Shown: piece by piece, positions 57,782 through 64,000 of the stretch | How the letters are laid out: each line of letters begins with the position of its first letter | How positions within the stretch are numbered: position 1 is the first letter of the stretch | Assembly (NCBI GenBank): GCA_947494335.1 | Contig: CANLUT010000002.1 | Span: 710,364 to 774,363 of the forward strand | Reading direction: 5' to 3' | Length of the DNA: 64,000 bases | From: Oligoflexales bacterium | GTDB taxonomy: Bacteria > Bdellovibrionota_B > Oligoflexia > Oligoflexales > RGVZ01 | Notes under the pieces: generated by a model | The model's database searches: none | Seen by the model: the letters and a program-made list of their open reading frames with translations, nothing else | Told to the model about the DNA's origin: nothing | Program-made: the position numbers and the translations under genes

Positions 57782-58770
57782 CCCATGGGTCTCAGCAACT
57801 TGAGAACGCCAAGGAAAGCATTTTTGAACTGATCGAATTTAGATTGGATCGAAATGTTAATGGCCAAGTTATATCTGGTCGTTACGGAATCAATGTCGCA
57901 AAGGTGCGCGAAGTCGTTCGGATGCCGAAGATTAATCCGCTGACAAGTCGTATTGACGGTTTGGCGGGTGTTTTCGAACTACGAGGTGTGCCAATACCGG
58001 TCGTCCATTTGGCGAAATTTTTTGGCGATGAGCAGGCAAGTATATCAGAACATCAAAAAGTACTAGTGGCAGAGTTTGGTGTTAAGCGAGCTGGTTTTGT
58101 CGTTGACTCAGCTCACAGAATTCGACGAGTGAGATGGTCTGACGTTCTTCCGCCTGCTGCGGACGGTGGAAACTACATCTCCTCCATGACATTGGTGGAA
58201 AATAACGAATTTTTGTTCATCTTGGACTTTGAAACCATGATTTCGGATTTGGAGTCCATGTCAAACAAGCGCACGCGACGCTCCGAGAGTCTCAATTTTC
58301 AGGCGGATTCAACAGTCACATCTAAGTCAGCAGATTCTCAAGCGCCGAATCGGTCCGGCGCACCACTTATTCTGCTAGTTGATGACTCGCCTATCATTCT
58401 TAAAAACACTATGATCAGTCTGCAACGCCACGGCTACAATGTGGTGACTGCAAATAATGGGCAAGAAGCGTATGATGCTCTGAAAGTTTACGCTGTGAAT
58501 AAAAATATCATGAATAATTTGGCTGCCATTGTGACGGATCTTGAGATGCCGAAAATGGACGGTTTTACATTAATAAAGAATATTCGTGAGATTGATGCGC
58601 TTGCGAATTTGCCGGTCATAATCCATTCGTCATTGTCGGGACAGTCATCAAAGACGACCGGCTCGTCGATGGGTGCAAACAGGTATGTAGTCAAAAATGA
58701 CATCAAAAACCTCATTAATGTCCTAGACGAAACTCTCGGGTGGAAATCCAATGTCAGCATCGGTGCGTGA
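57778..58770 (+). CDS. cheV: CheV chemotaxis coupling protein (CheW-receiver)
   Basis: A 330-residue cytosolic adaptor between chemoreceptors and CheA. The CheW-like domain (about 12-160: GRYGINVAKVREVVRMP, LRGVPIPVVHLAKFF, GFVVDSAHRIRRVRW) is joined by a linker to a receiver domain (about 200-325) with the acidic pair VDDSP, phosphoacceptor Asp in VTDLEMPKMDG, Ser in IHSSLSG and Lys in VVKNDI. ATG 57778 overlaps the preceding stop. No cheA, cheY or receptor genes are in the window. Its end overlaps the CPBP gene by 20 bp. Confidence 0.92.
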   Translation: MTHGSQQLENAKESIFELIEFRLDRNVNGQVISGRYGINVAKVREVVRMPKINPLTSRIDGLAGVFELRGVPIPVVHLAKFFGDEQASISEHQKVLVAEFGVKRAGFVVDSAHRIRRVRWSDVLPPAADGGNYISSMTLVENNEFLFILDFETMISDLESMSNKRTRRSESLNFQADSTVTSKSADSQAPNRSGAPLILLVDDSPIILKNTMISLQRHGYNVVTANNGQEAYDALKVYAVNKNIMNNLAAIVTDLEMPKMDGFTLIKNIREIDALANLPVIIHSSLSGQSSKTTGSSMGANRYVVKNDIKNLINVLDETLGWKSNVSIGA

Positions 58771-59452
58771 TATGTTAGACGCGCAGGCGGGTCTTTCAAC
58801 TCTCTTTGTGTCAGTCTTGTTGGCTCTGGCCTTTGCGGTGGGGCTAGGCGAGTTCTATTCATACATGGTCCAAGGATTACATGTTAAACCTTGGCAGGCT
58901 GGTTTACTGGCGCACATCGCCATCGGTATTTTGGTGTATCTGATTCGAAAGCCAGCTCGCGTGGGATTTCTTTTGCGCGGAACCCCTTTGGTAGCATGGC
59001 TTCCTGGGCCACTTATTTTGTTAGGCGCTTATGTATTATCGCTATGGGGTCGACAGCCAATGCAGGCTCCAGCCTACTCCCTGACCGGTTCATCAGAGGC
59101 AATTTATATCCTGGCGTCGTTAACACTGATCCCGTTAGCAGAGGAAATGGTGTTTCGAATGGGGCTCACGCCGTTTCTTTCGAGATTTGCCGGTGATCGT
59201 TGGGGGCCATGGTATTCGGCTATGGTTTTTAGTGTTGCCCATACGCATCCGACATGGGACAGAGTTCTTGGTCTTAAAATTGGACTTCCAATTGGCCCTT
59301 TTATTTTGGCCATCTGTTGTGACATCATAGTGAGACGTTGGCGGAGAGTTTGGCCGGCGGCGTTGTTTCATTCTTGTTGTAACGCAACGGTTTACGTGTT
59401 TGCTTGGTTGAATCCATCTTGGGTGTCGAAACTTAACGGTTTGTATATGTAA
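58751..59452 (+). CDS. CPBP-family intramembrane metalloprotease-like protein
   Basis: A 233-residue polytopic protein with about six membrane helices. CPBP (Rce1/Abi) motifs are intact: AEEMVFRMG (EExxxR, about 130), FSVAHTH (FxxxH, about 155) and LFHSCCNAT (HxxxN, about 212). The family cleaves prenylated or other membrane-bound substrates or modifies bacteriocin and signalling peptides. The start is inside the cheV 3' end. Substrate unknown; co-expression with CheV is suggested only by overlap. Confidence 0.85.
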   Translation: MSASVRDMLDAQAGLSTLFVSVLLALAFAVGLGEFYSYMVQGLHVKPWQAGLLAHIAIGILVYLIRKPARVGFLLRGTPLVAWLPGPLILLGAYVLSLWGRQPMQAPAYSLTGSSEAIYILASLTLIPLAEEMVFRMGLTPFLSRFAGDRWGPWYSAMVFSVAHTHPTWDRVLGLKIGLPIGPFILAICCDIIVRRWRRVWPAALFHSCCNATVYVFAWLNPSWVSKLNGLYM

Positions 59453-59473
59453 GAGAGATTGTTACACGGAAAT

Positions 59474-59704
59474 ATGAGTGCACTGACTGATAAAGAACTA
59501 GCTGAAGAACGAGCCAAGCAGATGGCCAAGGTCGTTTGTATTTGTAAGGGTATCAATCTCGGTCGTGTTCTTGCTGGGATTGAGGGCTGTAAAACCGTTC
59601 AGGACGTCAACAAGAAGGTCGGCACTGGTACTGGTGGTTGTCAGGGACAGCGTTGTGGTCCGCGAATCAAAGCACTACTCGATAAAATCAATGCTTCAAA
59701 ATAA
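59474..59704 (+). CDS. BFD-like [2Fe-2S]-binding protein
   Basis: A 76-residue protein. Cys ligands follow the BFD pattern: VCIC (Cys-x-Cys) and, 32 residues on, GGCQGQRCGP (Cys-x4-Cys). The BFD domain occurs in bacterioferritin-associated ferredoxin and as a module in nitrite reductases and opine dehydrogenases. ATG 59474 is chosen; a TTG at 59459 is possible. It overlaps the convergent gmhB by 17 bp. Confidence 0.85.
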   Translation: MSALTDKELAEERAKQMAKVVCICKGINLGRVLAGIEGCKTVQDVNKKVGTGTGGCQGQRCGPRIKALLDKINASK

Positions 59705-60251
59705 TTTCGGCGGCTTCTTTTAGAGTGGGTACGAGCGCAAAAGCCCGTTTGCTTTGTGTGTATTGTTTGCCGCCGTGAGTCACTTGAATGCCTTTCATAT
59801 TGGCATTTACAGCACAGTCGACATCAGAGTCTTTATCGCCGACGAGCCAGCTCGTTTCCAAGTCTAGATTGAGTTGAGCTGAGGCATCAGTCAAAAGCTT
59901 AATGCCTGGCTTGCGGCAATCACATTCAATAGCAAATGGCTCAACGCTTCCCTTCGGGTGATGGGGGCAAATCATAATCGCATCGAATGAAAATCCTGGG
60001 ATGTGAGACCGTATTTCTTGAATCAGTTTAGCGTTGAAGGCATGTACGTGTTCTAACGTGAACATGCCACGTGCAATTCCGGATTGGTTCGTGATGACCA
60101 CAAGCTTAAACCCTGCGGCAGCCAAAAGTTTTAGCCCGTCAATCATTCCAGGGACCAGCTTGAGATCTGATGGTTTATAGGTATAGCCAAGATCGACGTT
60201 CAAAACGCCGTCACGATCCAGAAACACGGCTCTACTTGAATTTTTGCTCAT
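59688..60251 (-). CDS. gmhB: D-glycero-D-manno-heptose 1,7-bisphosphate 7-phosphatase
   Basis: About 187 residues from ATG 60251 (starting MSKNSS). HAD-fold phosphatase with FLDRDGVLNVD (nucleophile and acid Asp), VITNQSGIARG, the zinc-binding CPHHP ... CDCRKPG insert typical of GmhB, and VGDKDSDVDCA. It makes heptose-1-phosphate for LPS inner core (ADP-heptose pathway). The start at 60251 puts it 5 bp behind the 92-residue gene, and an upstream frame to 60281 would overlap that gene. It is the only heptose gene in the window. Confidence 0.93.
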   Translation of the reverse strand: MSKNSSRAVFLDRDGVLNVDLGYTYKPSDLKLVPGMIDGLKLLAAAGFKLVVITNQSGIARGMFTLEHVHAFNAKLIQEIRSHIPGFSFDAIMICPHHPKGSVEPFAIECDCRKPGIKLLTDASAQLNLDLETSWLVGDKDSDVDCAVNANMKGIQVTHGGKQYTQSKRAFALVPTLKEAAEIILKH

Positions 60252-60256
60252 CGCAG

Positions 60257-60535
60257 TTACTGAACTTGTTGGTAGACCCAAGTACGGTCTTTCTCAGCCG
60301 TGCAGTGGGGTGCAAGAAGTTTAAGAAGTTTGGTTTGGGCGTCTTTGATCATCTGGGGGCCTTCGCCAGCGCTCGTCAGAATCTCAACCTCTTTCAAAAT
60401 TTCCTGAGCTTGCCAAAAAACTTCGATCGGTGCTTTGACCTCGATGGGCCCCGGGGCGTCTCCTTCACGCGGGAGCTCAAACTTCGTTGAGCTCAACGTG
60501 ATCTGTTTGCCGATAATTAGGTATTTTTTGATCAC
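60257..60535 (-). CDS. hypothetical 92-residue protein
   Basis: A small soluble protein starting with GTG (GGATC upstream). It begins with a beta stretch (KYLIIGKQITLSSTKFELP), followed by a Pro/Gly/Glu-rich turn and a long helix (about 45-75). No signal peptide or known motif. It directly precedes gmhB (5 bp), so it is probably co-transcribed. A terminator-like hairpin separates it from the upstream H1-like gene. Confidence 0.5.
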   Translation of the reverse strand: MIKKYLIIGKQITLSSTKFELPREGDAPGPIEVKAPIEVFWQAQEILKEVEILTSAGEGPQMIKDAQTKLLKLLAPHCTAEKDRTWVYQQVQ

Positions 60536-60546
60536 AAAAAAGATCC

Positions 60547-60576
60547 AAAAAGCCCCTGTCAGGATGCAAGGAGCCC
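60547..60576 (-). terminator. probable Rho-independent terminator after the H1-like gene
   Basis: On the minus strand GGGCTCC pairs with GGGGCTT, including G-U pairs, across a 13-nt loop, followed by a run of five Ts. It lies 11 bp after the stop at 60587. Confidence 0.45.
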
Positions 60577-60586
60577 GTGCAAATAG

Positions 60587-61141
60587 TTATTTCTTGGAAG
60601 TCTTCTTGGCTGGAGCCTTTGCAGCAGATTTGGCAGCTGGCTTAGCGGCTGTCTTGGCTGCTGGTTTTGCAGCAGATTTCGGAGCAGCTTTTTTCTCGTC
60701 TGCCTTAGCAGGTTTTGCCGCAGCCTTAGTCTCAGTTTTTTTAGGTTCGGCCTTTTTAGGCGCAGCCTTTTTTGTCTCTTTTTCGTCCTTCTTGGGGGCT
60801 TTGGCTTCAACTTTTTCCTTGGGAGCGTCAGCAGTCTTTGCGGCAGGTTTTGCAACAGGGGCAGACTTCACTTCAGGTTTGTCTGAGCCCGGAGTCGATT
60901 CAATTGTTTGAACCGTCTTGTAGATGCGAGCCCATAGAGAGCCGTCTTTGCGAAGCCACGCTTCAAACAATTTGCGTGCTGGGCGATTGACTAGGGCTTC
61001 ATCCATGAAGTAGCGAGCGAACTCACCTGCTGACTTGAGGTTTTTCAACGCGGCGACATGGTCTGCAAGAATTAATAATTCACTACCGCGAGCACGAAGG
61101 ACCATGGCGTCTTGAATTGGATAGATTTCGACTGGAAGCAA
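60587..61141 (-). CDS. protein with histone H1-like Ala/Lys/Pro tail
   Basis: 184 residues. The N-terminal about 80 residues form a globular domain without a recognised family (MLPVEIYPIQDAMVLRARG, FARYFMDEALVNRPARKLFE). From about residue 90 to the end the sequence is nearly all Lys, Ala, Pro, Glu and Thr, with repeated AAKPAAK and SAAKPAAKTAAKPAAK units ending KKTSKK, like eukaryotic H1 and bacterial H1-like proteins. The tail would bind nucleic acid or polyanions. The TTG start has an excellent GAGGTGA 5 nt upstream. It is a single-gene unit. Confidence 0.75.
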   Translation of the reverse strand: MLPVEIYPIQDAMVLRARGSELLILADHVAALKNLKSAGEFARYFMDEALVNRPARKLFEAWLRKDGSLWARIYKTVQTIESTPGSDKPEVKSAPVAKPAAKTADAPKEKVEAKAPKKDEKETKKAAPKKAEPKKTETKAAAKPAKADEKKAAPKSAAKPAAKTAAKPAAKSAAKAPAKKTSKK

Positions 61142-61269
61142 GCGTCACCTCATTGAGATCAAATCAGTAAGCAAAGTTAGTTTCTAATTGGCTGCTTACA
61201 AAGCTAGAGTGGCCTAAAAATAACCAGAAAATGGCAGAGACTGCAAGTCAAAGCTGCCGAAAAGCTGTG

Positions 61270-62043
61270 TCAAGAACTTGTTTTTGAGCGACATTGAGCC
61301 TCGTTGCCCATAAACATGCCCTCATTCTCAAGTTTGGCAACGGCGGCGTGCCGGGCGCGGAAGGTCGGGAATGGATAATTTTCGCGATTGGAATCAACCG
61401 GACTATATCCAATAGATACCTTCATGAAAAATCCTTTGAAGAGTTTTTCCATTTTCTCCCAAGATTCTCTCATGCTGGGATCAAACGTCACTCGCGAACA
61501 GTCGATGAGTAAACTCCACTTGCTATGCCACTGCATGAGGTTATTCGTTAATTTGCTTTTAATGGCATCTAGTTTTTCCTTGGTATCGATGACGACATCA
61601 TCAGAAAAGCTCATCTCAATCACGTGTTGAGCAAAGTGATTTTGAAACTGAATACTGCCTCGAAAGTCGACAGGAGCCTTGGGGTCACGCATGCCTCGAA
61701 CACCAGCTTCGCGTTGAGCGTCCTCAAAGGAGGCAACCATCTTAAAAGGAAGTTTGTCGTGACCCTTGGCGGGATCAAGCCCATAACCAACAATTGAGCG
61801 TAAAAATAGCCCTTCGAAAAACTTGAGCATTCTTTTCAGAGCGTCTTGCGCGTCAGGCGTGTCAACGTAGATCAGATTGGTGCAGTCAATAATCAGTTTA
61901 TAGGGAGAATGCCAAGACTTTAGCTCCTGCATCCAGGTTGAACGCCACGTTTGAATAGCCGCAGAGGAATCAAGGCGAAAGGTCTCTTCAAACGCCTGAA
62001 GCATAATTTTTTGTTGATAGTCGTGTTCAAACTTCAACTTCAT
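61270..62043 (-). CDS. internally duplicated STAS-like protein
   Basis: 257 residues made of two related halves (about 8-115 and 138-245). Paired segments are: LKSWHSPYKLIIDCTNLIYV with MQWHSKWSLLIDCSRVTF; LKRMLKFFEGLFLRSIVGYG with MEKLFKGFFMKVSIGY; LPFKMVASFEDAQRE with YPFPTFRARHAAVAK. The strand-helix-strand order and the LIID strand recall STAS/anti-sigma-antagonist domains, but the phosphorylatable Ser is not evident. No signal peptide. It follows the VKOR-DsbA gene by 17 bp on the same strand. Function unknown; a regulatory or scaffold role is an inference. Confidence 0.6.
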   Translation of the reverse strand: MKLKFEHDYQQKIMLQAFEETFRLDSSAAIQTWRSTWMQELKSWHSPYKLIIDCTNLIYVDTPDAQDALKRMLKFFEGLFLRSIVGYGLDPAKGHDKLPFKMVASFEDAQREAGVRGMRDPKAPVDFRGSIQFQNHFAQHVIEMSFSDDVVIDTKEKLDAIKSKLTNNLMQWHSKWSLLIDCSRVTFDPSMRESWEKMEKLFKGFFMKVSIGYSPVDSNRENYPFPTFRARHAAVAKLENEGMFMGNEAQCRSKTSS

Positions 62044-62060
62044 GACGGATCTCTCGGTCG

Positions 62061-63269
62061 TTACATGGACTCAATAGTGGCGCGCAGCGCTGAAGCCGTA
62101 CGCTCACCAAAGTATTTTCTGCCGTTGATAAAAATAGTCGGTGTTGAGTTAACTCCAATTTTGTCTGCAAGGCGGACATCGTCTTTGATCTTTTCGAGGA
62201 TATCCTTGCTCGCCAGGCATTCGTTGATTTCGCTATCACTCAGTCCTGTTTGTTTGCCCCACTCTTTCAATTTCTCTTTGGAAGCTCGGGACTGCTCGGA
62301 CATGGCTAACAAATGGTAGTCCCAAAATTTGCCTTTGCTTCCAGCGCAGCGCGCAATCTTGGCGATGTCACAGGAGTATGGATGCATGTCTTGCAGCATT
62401 CCCGGGTTGCATTGATTGGATAGAGGAAAGTTTTTAAACACGAGCAGTGCTCGCGATCCAAGTTGACGCATCAGATCTTCAAGCGCTGGTGCCGTCTGTC
62501 CGCAGGCAGGGCACATGTAGTCGGCGAATTCCACGATGACAATTTTGGCGTCATCAGAGCCCTTGCGGAAGTCCTCGCCAAAGCCACTATAAGCATTTTT
62601 GTTGATAGGAATGTCGACGGCTGTCGGTGACAGATTGGATAAAACTTTGGGTCCATCGACTTTGCCTGGGGTGTCTTGCAGCTCTGGAGGTAACTGCTTT
62701 GCTGGTTTAAGAAAGGTAAATCCAGCCACGGCTAAAGCCAAGACAACCGCAGCAGTCGACAGACCGCTAACGATGGACTTTGGATTGAAGGCTAGCTTGC
62801 CTTGGCTATCTTTCCAGATTTTCCAAGCCACGCCTGCCTGCGCCAACGTCAATGTGTAAATAATGACACAGACGATACACACTGTGCCCAGTACGCCCAG
62901 GCTAATGCCGGCAAGTGCTAAGGACGTCAAAACCCCAATAGCTGATAATAGAAACCAAGCTGGTTCATGGTCTTTTTTTGATTTGTGTTGCAGATACACT
63001 GTGGCGGCAAGAACGATCATGGCCAAGAAATATCCAAGTCCCCACACACCAAGTGGAATATCAAGGAACTCGCTATATTTACTCGACGCAACAGCGTCAC
63101 AATTTATGGCGCTATTGATATTACAACTTGCTTCCGTGTGCCCGTGAATCCGCAACTCAAGATGGTGTTTGATCGAGTAAATGGATGTGGCGATACCGGT
63201 TGCTGCAATTCCAAGGGCGACGAGCCAGCTTTTATTGCGCGGTGATGTCTCAGCAGTTGTGTTGGGCAT
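62061..63269 (-). CDS. vitamin K epoxide reductase-DsbA fusion
   Basis: 402 residues. Residues about 15-155 form a VKOR four/five-helix membrane domain with loop cysteines (ASCNINSAINCDAV), the Ser/Thr-x-S-K-Y region and the active CIVC motif. A linker and another membrane helix (about 170-188) follow, then a periplasmic DsbA-like thioredoxin domain with ADYMCPACGQT (CPAC) and a later cis-Pro (STPTIFINGRKYFG). VKOR oxidises the fused DsbA using quinone, replacing DsbB. Complete motifs suggest a working disulfide-forming system in one protein. Confidence 0.92.
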   Translation of the reverse strand: MPNTTAETSPRNKSWLVALGIAATGIATSIYSIKHHLELRIHGHTEASCNINSAINCDAVASSKYSEFLDIPLGVWGLGYFLAMIVLAATVYLQHKSKKDHEPAWFLLSAIGVLTSLALAGISLGVLGTVCIVCVIIYTLTLAQAGVAWKIWKDSQGKLAFNPKSIVSGLSTAAVVLALAVAGFTFLKPAKQLPPELQDTPGKVDGPKVLSNLSPTAVDIPINKNAYSGFGEDFRKGSDDAKIVIVEFADYMCPACGQTAPALEDLMRQLGSRALLVFKNFPLSNQCNPGMLQDMHPYSCDIAKIARCAGSKGKFWDYHLLAMSEQSRASKEKLKEWGKQTGLSDSEINECLASKDILEKIKDDVRLADKIGVNSTPTIFINGRKYFGERTASALRATIESM

Positions 63270-63416
63270 TCCCCTAGCCTCCCCGATGTTGAAAGCAGTG
63301 ATAACATTGTCAGGTTAATTCCAAACTGCGGAAATTGCTAGTAAATTGAGCATTCGTCTGGCTTTAATTTCGCCTCCGATGAAAGCTTCTACTGGATCCA
63401 TTGACCCAGTTTTGCG

Positions 63417-63445
63417 TTGACATTACAGGCCGAATTCCAGATAAA
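63417..63445 (+). promoter_or_regulatory. promoter of the tRNA-Ala/tRNA-Pro pair
   Basis: A consensus TTGACA (63417-63422), a 17-bp spacer and GATAAA (63440-63445), 34 bp before the tRNA-Ala 5' end. Confidence 0.6.
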
Positions 63446-63479
63446 CGCCTTCCACCCAATCGGGTTGTTTGGTGTCAAT

Positions 63480-63555
<76 letters not shown>

Positions 63556-63633
63556 GATCCTTCCCAAGTTCCATTTAATCTGACAGATTTACCTCAAGAT
63601 CGTTGAATATTTATCGCACGTCTCTTGAGCCAT

Positions 63634-63706
63634 CGGGCTGTAGCGCAGTTGGTAGCGCGCATCGTTCGGGACGATGAGGTCGTGGGTTCGACTCCCGCCA
63701 GCCCGA
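63634..63706 (+). tRNA. tRNA-Pro (CGG)
   Basis: A 73-nt cloverleaf: acceptor CGGGCTG/CAGCCCG with the C1-G72 pair usual for bacterial tRNA-Pro, anticodon stem CATCG/CGATG with loop TTCGGGA (anticodon CGG), T arm GTGGG-TTCGACT-CCCGC. CCA is not encoded (CTC follows A73). Its last 26 nt are repeated 191 bp downstream. Confidence 0.94.
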
Positions 63707-63809
63707 CTCGTTTCTTTTAAATTCATGCGGCGTCAAATGTCGGCGCTCCGACCTCGCCGTACCACATGTACTGTCTCGGTCGTCGCGCCTCGTTTTCCTT
63801 GCCTGAATT
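63681..63809 (+). repeat. direct repeat, copy 1 (tRNA-Pro 3' end plus flank)
   Basis: Begins inside the T arm of tRNA-Pro and runs at least 129 bp through the 3' flank. It is identical by eye to 63872-64000. The flank holds no gene; a CGGCG/CGCCG hairpin is visible near 63739-63757. Confidence 0.93.
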
Positions 63810-63871
63810 TAAAATAAACTTCGTCGGACGATTTTGTTCTCCTTAAAATTGGTAGGGCGGCACCAATTTGG

Positions 63872-64000
63872 CGTGGGTTCGACTCCCGCCAGCCCGACTC
63901 GTTTCTTTTAAATTCATGCGGCGTCAAATGTCGGCGCTCCGACCTCGCCGTACCACATGTACTGTCTCGGTCGTCGCGCCTCGTTTTCCTTGCCTGAATT
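63872..64000 (+). repeat. direct repeat, copy 2, with a 3' tRNA-Pro remnant
   Basis: Same sequence as 63681-63809, offset 191 bp, and cut by the window end. Its first 26 nt equal the tRNA-Pro T arm and acceptor 3' strand. Just upstream, TTGGTAGGGCGGCA (63849-63862) resembles the tRNA-Pro D-arm TTGGTAGCGCGCA, so a broken tRNA-Pro copy seems to precede it. No acceptor 5' strand or anticodon arm is present, so it is not a functional tRNA. Confidence 0.9.

Noticed and set aside
63733-63927. Minus-strand open frame containing WRESNPR
   Set aside because: A classic spurious frame antisense to a tRNA 3' end; it lies in the tRNA-Pro repeat and has no ribosome binding site.

Overview
The window is a densely packed stretch of a Gram-negative bacterial chromosome of moderate G+C. 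It carries several lipoproteins with lipoboxes, predicted outer-membrane barrels, PlsB, an O-antigen-ligase-like protein, GmhB (heptose for LPS), LipB, CheV and several PilZ or HD-GYP proteins. The gene mix fits a deltaproteobacterium-like or Bdellovibrionota-type organism (perhaps Oligoflexia), but this placement is an inference from gene content. There is no phage, insertion sequence, plasmid or CRISPR signal. The only mobility-like signal is at the extreme right end, where a tRNA-Pro 3' end is repeated.

Left part (1-13.9 kb): a DEAD-box RNA helicase, small membrane proteins with well-formed promoters and one Shine-Dalgarno-sequestering hairpin, a YtfJ-like periplasmic protein, a DHH phosphoesterase, a cupredoxin and CutA. 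A + strand run follows: threonylcarbamoyl-AMP synthase family protein, RuBisCO-like protein (MtnW type), MtnB-like dehydratase and LipB. Facing it is a sigma-54-type response regulator translationally coupled to a tiny protein with a histidine-kinase-like H-box. Then come a CtpA-type protease and a PilF-like TPR lipoprotein.

Centre-left (13.9-30 kb): RodZ, a probable structured RNA with a strong terminator, and the run panC-plsB-rsgA-acyl-CoA dehydrogenase-lipoprotein. Next is an envelope/DNA-uptake run: O-antigen-ligase-like protein, PilZ protein, TPR lipoprotein, LysM protein, dprA, smg-like gene, and an orphan CpaF/VirB11-type ATPase.

Centre (30-40 kb, minus strand): a HAMP membrane protein with a promoter that predicts a leaderless mRNA, leading into ruvA-ruvB. 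Then the translation operon rimP-nusA-infB-rbfA-truB-metK, closed by a perfect Rho-independent terminator.

Right part (40-64 kb): a PilZ protein; a trypsin-like secreted protease with a fourfold NGHAII repeat, divergent from a TPR/winged-helix regulator; tRNA-His; a coupled pair of an outer-membrane barrel and a 923-residue secreted protein of unknown function; HD-GYP protein; a kynA-aminotransferase-dapD-ferredoxin run; an RlmD-type methyltransferase; a secreted NlpC/P60-like candidate; a receiver-PilZ/CheV/CPBP-protease run; gmhB; an Ala/Lys/Pro-tailed histone-H1-like protein; an internally duplicated STAS-like protein; a VKOR-DsbA fusion; and tRNA-Ala and tRNA-Pro followed by the direct repeat.

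The least explained items are the barrel/923-residue pair, the NGHAII protease with its divergent regulator, the H-box-only partner of the sigma-54 regulator, the structured RNA before panC, and the tRNA-Pro repeat.
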